A DNA stretch of 37,946 nucleotides, from positions 1 through 37,946 of the forward strand of contig NZ_UQRQ01000028.1 of NCBI RefSeq assembly GCF_900543425.1, read 5' to 3'. The notes beneath the pieces are model-generated. The model was not told where the DNA came from, did no database searches, and worked only from the letters and a program-made list of their open reading frames with translations. The position numbers were made by a program, and so were the translations under genes. Origin of the DNA: an uncultured Sanguibacteroides sp. Lineage in GTDB: Bacteria; Bacteroidota; Bacteroidia; Bacteroidales; Marinifilaceae. This document shows, one piece after another, positions 34,430 through 37,946 of the stretch (position 1 is its first letter; each line of letters starts with the position of its first letter).

Positions 34430-37046
34430 ATAATCCTGCCAATTGTTGCTCAATGGCTTTTATCTTGGCTTCAGCGTCCGCTTGTTTTTTCCTTTCGTTT
34501 TCAATCACTTGCGCCGGAGCTCCGTTTACAAATTTCTCATTACCGAGTTTTTTCATAACGGAGGCCAGAAAACCCTTGGCATAGGTTAAGTCTGTTTCCA
34601 GTTTCGCTTTCATCTCATCTGTGTTTATTTGTCCGACGGCCGGAATAAAATATTCTACGGTATCGGCAATAAAACTCCATGCTCCCTTAACACTGTCGCT
34701 AACTTCCTCTATCTGCTCAATATTTCCCATCTTGAGGATAATGGTTTCGAATCTTCTCGGATAACGTTCGTTATTTTTTATCTTAAGAACGATGGCATCT
34801 TTAAAAGCGACATTATTTTGTTTACGTATATTGCGGATGCCGGCAATTACTTCTTTGGTGTGTTCGAATTCGGTTAAAAAATGATTATCGTACTCTTTCA
34901 TCGCCGGTAATATGGAAACCATAATACTTTCTCCGTTTTTTCTTTCACGCAAATTTTGCCAGATCTCTTCCGTGATAAATGGCATGAAAGGATGAAGAAG
35001 TTGTAACATCTCTTCAAACAGGCTCAATGTTTTCTCGTAAGTTGTCCGGTCTATCGGTTGTTCGTAAGCTGGTTTGATGATTTCCAGTAACCAGGAAGAA
35101 AATTCATCGCGGAATCCGGTATAAACGGTCATTAGGGCTTCGGATATCCGATACTGGTCGAATTGGGCGTTCAGGATTTCGACGCTCTTCCGTAGGTATT
35201 GTTCGAACCATTCGATTGCCAATTTTGAGTGAAGAGGCTGTTCGATGTCAGCGACTTTCCAGTTATTTACGAGACGGAATGCATTCCATATTTTTGTGGT
35301 AAAATTCCGTCCCTGTTCCGGTAGACTCTCATCAAATAACAGATCTCCTCCTGCCGGAGAGCATAGTAACATGCCTACCCGGACGCCGTCGGCTCCGTAT
35401 TGCTCGATCAAATCCAATGGATCGGGAGAGTTTCCCAGAGATTTGGACATTTTTCTTCCCAGTTTATCTCGAACGATACCCGTGAAATAAACATTTCGGA
35501 AGGGCATGGCCTTTCGGTATTCGTACCCGGCCATAATCATGCGGGCAACCCAAAAGAAAATAATGTCCGGAGCTGTAACAAGGTCGCTTGTCGGATAATA
35601 GTAGTTGATTTCATCGTTATCCGGGTAATTGATTCCGTCAAATAGAGAGATGGGCCATAACCAAGAGGAAAACCAGGTATCAAGGCAGTCTTCGTCTTCC
35701 CGGAGATCGGCAAGGGTGAGGTCTTTATTGTTGCTTTTGGCCTTTGCCATTTCCAAGGCTTTTTCGGCTGTTTCAGCCACGACGAATCCTCCTTCCGGAA
35801 GAAACCAAGCCGGAATCCGATGTCCCCACCATAATTGTCGGCTGATACACCAGTCCTTAACATTCTCCATCCAATGACGATATGTATTTTTGAATTTGGT
35901 GGGATAGAATTTGATGTCGTCATTCATGACGGCATCTAATGCCGGTTTTGCCAGATCGGTCATCTTCAGGAACCACTGCATGGAAAGTTTGGGTTCTATC
36001 GGTACATTCGTACGCTCTGAATAACCTACTTTGTTTTCATAGGACTCCACTTTTTCCAGCAGTCCTGCTGCTTTTAAATCTTTTTCTATTTGAGAGCGAA
36101 CATCGAAACGATCCATGCCGATATATAGTCCCGCAGCCTCACTAAGCGTTCCGTTGTCGTTGAAAATATCGATAGAGGGCAGGTTGTATTTTTCGCCCAG
36201 CATATAATCGTTTACGTCATGGGCGGGGGTTACTTTCAGACAACCGGTTCCGAATTCCATATCCACGTAATCATCCTCGATAACCGGAATAACACGGTTT
36301 ACTAAAGGTACAATTACTTTTTTACCTTTCAAATGCTGATTTTTCGGATCGTTGGGATTGATACACATGGCCGTGTCGCCCATGATGGTTTCCGGCCGTG
36401 TCGTAGCCACGATAGCGTACCCCTCTTCTCCCTCTATTTTGTAGCGGAGATAGTATAGCTTACTATGTTCCTCTTTGTAGATAACCTCTTCGTCGGAAAG
36501 AGCGGTCAATGCTTTAGGGTCCCAGTTCACCATCCTTACCCCGCGGTAGATCAATCCTTTGTTATACAGGTCGACGAAAACCTTGATAACACTTTCCGAA
36601 CGTTCCTTATCCATTGTAAAGGCAGTTCTCGCCCAATCACAGGAAGCACCTAACCTGCGGAGTTGTTTTAGAATAATTCCCCCGTGCTCTTCCGTCCAGG
36701 CCCAAGCGTGTTTCAGGAATTCATCCCGTGTCAAATCTGTTTTTTTGATTCCTTCCTGTGCCAGTCTGTTTACGACCTTGGCTTCCGTAGCAATGGAGGC
36801 GTGATCGGTTCCGGGAACCCAACAAGCATTTTTGCCGGACAAACGGGCCCTTCTGACGAGAACATCCTGAATCGTGTTGTTCAACATATGCCCCATGTGC
36901 AACACTCCGGTCACATTGGGAGGAGGAATTACCAAACAGTATGGAGTTCTTGTTTTGTCGACCGAGGAATGAAAGAAATTGTGTTCCATCCAGTATTGAT
37001 ACCATTTCTCTTCGCTCGTTTTCGGGTCATAGTTTGTGGGAACCAT
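34428..37046 (-). CDS. valS: Valyl-tRNA synthetase
   Basis: An 872-residue class I aminoacyl-tRNA synthetase. PPPNVTGVLHMGHMLNNTIQ (about 38-57) is the HIGH motif; the CP1 editing domain includes VATTRPETIMGDTAMCINP and GTGCLKVTPAHDVNDY; GRKMSKSLGNSPDPLD (about 530) is the KMSKS loop. The anticodon-binding domain follows, and a C-terminal coiled coil (about 805-872; AKLETDLTYAKGFLASVM) is the normal ValS arm. Monocistronic on the minus strand, preceded by the terminator of the zinc-ribbon gene; no clear promoter could be named in the 46 nt between. Confidence 0.98.
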   Translation of the reverse strand: MVPTNYDPKTSEEKWYQYWMEHNFFHSSVDKTRTPYCLVIPPPNVTGVLHMGHMLNNTIQDVLVRRARLSGKNACWVPGTDHASIATEAKVVNRLAQEGIKKTDLTRDEFLKHAWAWTEEHGGIILKQLRRLGASCDWARTAFTMDKERSESVIKVFVDLYNKGLIYRGVRMVNWDPKALTALSDEEVIYKEEHSKLYYLRYKIEGEEGYAIVATTRPETIMGDTAMCINPNDPKNQHLKGKKVIVPLVNRVIPVIEDDYVDMEFGTGCLKVTPAHDVNDYMLGEKYNLPSIDIFNDNGTLSEAAGLYIGMDRFDVRSQIEKDLKAAGLLEKVESYENKVGYSERTNVPIEPKLSMQWFLKMTDLAKPALDAVMNDDIKFYPTKFKNTYRHWMENVKDWCISRQLWWGHRIPAWFLPEGGFVVAETAEKALEMAKAKSNNKDLTLADLREDEDCLDTWFSSWLWPISLFDGINYPDNDEINYYYPTSDLVTAPDIIFFWVARMIMAGYEYRKAMPFRNVYFTGIVRDKLGRKMSKSLGNSPDPLDLIEQYGADGVRVGMLLCSPAGGDLLFDESLPEQGRNFTTKIWNAFRLVNNWKVADIEQPLHSKLAIEWFEQYLRKSVEILNAQFDQYRISEALMTVYTGFRDEFSSWLLEIIKPAYEQPIDRTTYEKTLSLFEEMLQLLHPFMPFITEEIWQNLRERKNGESIMVSILPAMKEYDNHFLTEFEHTKEVIAGIRNIRKQNNVAFKDAIVLKIKNNERYPRRFETIILKMGNIEQIEEVSDSVKGAWSFIADTVEYFIPAVGQINTDEMKAKLETDLTYAKGFLASVMKKLGNEKFVNGAPAQVIENERKKQADAEAKIKAIEQQLAGL

Positions 37047-37089
37047 TTTTATTTACAGTTTTAAATTTACGATTTCTAATTTTTAATTG

Positions 37090-37129
37090 AAAAAAGAGGT
37101 TGTCCGAATGTTCTGCCGGCAACCTCTTT
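37090..37129 (-). terminator. Terminator of the zinc-ribbon protein gene
   Basis: AAAGAGGTTG (37093-37102) pairs with CAACCTCTTT (37120-37129), with an extra CCG/CGG inner pairing. A T-run follows on the minus strand. Confidence 0.85.
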
Positions 37130-37155
37130 ATTTTATTTTAAATATTCAGCTTCTT

Positions 37156-37946
37156 TTATTCATCCGCTTTTTTTACTCTTCTGCTCTTCTTCTTCTGAGA
37201 TTCAAGTGCTGCTTCCAGGTCTGCCTGTTGCTGTGAACCGTCGTAGTCACAAATGTATTTGTCAATTAAAATACGACCGCAATATTCACAGACGATAATT
37301 TTTTTCCGGGAACGAATATCCAATTGTCTTTGAGGCGGAATTTTATTAAAACATCCTCCGCAAGCATCCCGGTCCACGGTGACGACGGCCAATCCGTTGC
37401 GAGCGTTAGCACGAATCCTGCGATAAGCCGTTACGAGACGCTCGTCGATGGTGGCAGCCAATTGTTCTGATTTGGTCGTTAAGGATTCTTCATCTTTATG
37501 AGTCTCCTGAATGATGTCGTTCAATTCACTTTTTTTGGCTTCCAAATCAGCTACTTTGTCTTCATACCGCTTGGTTGCTTCTGCCATTAAAGCTTCTTTT
37601 TCCGTTTTGCTTTTTTGTGATTCGCGGATTCGTTTGTCCTGTAGTTCGATTTCCAGTTTTTGGAATTCAACTTCTTTGCTCAAAGCATCGTACTCACGAT
37701 TATTGCGAACATTATCCAATTGTTCGCTATATTTTTTAATGGCGTCTTCAGCCTTTTTTATGTCTTGTTTTCTTTGAGCGGTTGTTTTGTCCAGTTCGCT
37801 CAGTTCTGTTTTAAAGTTTTCGATACGAGTTTCTAAACCTGCGATCTCGTCTTCAAGGTCTTGAACTTCCAACGGTAACTCTCCCCTGAGTGTTTTGATT
37901 TTATCGATCTCGGTGTCAATTCGTTGTAATTCATACAGGTTCTGCA
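37156..37946 (-). CDS. Coiled-coil protein with C-terminal C4 zinc ribbon (partial)
   Basis: The frame stays open to the window end, so the N-terminus is missing; the visible part begins QNLYELQRIDTEIDKIKTL. About 170 residues of heptad-rich coiled coil with long runs of K and E are followed by a zinc ribbon: CGGCFNKIPPQRQLD, then IVCEYCGRILID, that is two CxxC pairs. This is the layout of the CT398/DUF164-type zinc-ribbon family found in many bacteria, whose function is not established. The tail is basic (KKKSRRVKKADE). An internal TTG at 37870-37872 is not the start, since the coiled coil continues upstream of it. Confidence 0.85.
   Translation of the reverse strand, partial: QNLYELQRIDTEIDKIKTLRGELPLEVQDLEDEIAGLETRIENFKTELSELDKTTAQRKQDIKKAEDAIKKYSEQLDNVRNNREYDALSKEVEFQKLEIELQDKRIRESQKSKTEKEALMAEATKRYEDKVADLEAKKSELNDIIQETHKDEESLTTKSEQLAATIDERLVTAYRRIRANARNGLAVVTVDRDACGGCFNKIPPQRQLDIRSRKKIIVCEYCGRILIDKYICDYDGSQQQADLEAALESQKKKSRRVKKADE

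Overview
The window looks like a chromosomal segment of a Bacteroidales bacterium. Supporting signs are the fused LpxC-FabZ protein, a NusA that ends after its KH domains, an S9B dipeptidyl peptidase IV, a single-chain P-protein GcvP, a fimbrillin remnant, and repeated promoters of the Bacteroidetes type (-33 TTTG, 19-21 nt, -7 TAnnTTTG). A family such as Odoribacteraceae would fit, but this cannot be settled from the sequence alone.

Layout. 1-3500 is a visibly G+C-richer accessory patch: a (TG)n microsatellite at the very edge, a leader with phased direct repeats, two overlapping genes for paralogous membrane-embedded AraC-type regulators, then gene debris (a response-regulator fragment on the minus strand joined to a frameshifted fimbrillin fragment on the plus strand) closed by a terminator. 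From 3700 on the DNA is ordinary, A+T-richer housekeeping sequence: gcvP; a YfcC/DcuC-type carrier; a TtcA-like tRNA thiolase; a small acidic protein; greA-HIT behind a leader that carries its own terminator-like hairpin; a thioesterase-HAD pair; a four-gene minus-strand metal-efflux operon (His/Cys-rich membrane-anchored protein, adaptor, HME-RND pump, TolC-like channel); capA-mgsA; a stand-alone DsbD N-terminal-domain protein; the rimP-nusA-infB operon; divergent from it the lipid A operon lpxD-lpxC/fabZ-lpxA; a small secreted FN3 protein; pckA; an AlkD-like protein; DPP4; valS; and a zinc-ribbon coiled-coil protein cut by the window end.

How they fit together. rimP-nusA-infB and lpxD-lpxC/fabZ-lpxA share one intergenic region with back-to-back promoters, so translation/transcription factors and outer-membrane synthesis start from the same spot. 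Intrinsic terminators separate most transcription units, several so tightly placed that they overlap stop codons or abut start codons. The least described parts are the efflux operon with its metal-binding-looking first gene and mirror-symmetric promoter/operator, the leader hairpins of greA and rimP, and the decayed fimbrillin/membrane-regulator patch. No tRNA, rRNA, CRISPR array, intact insertion sequence or phage gene was seen.
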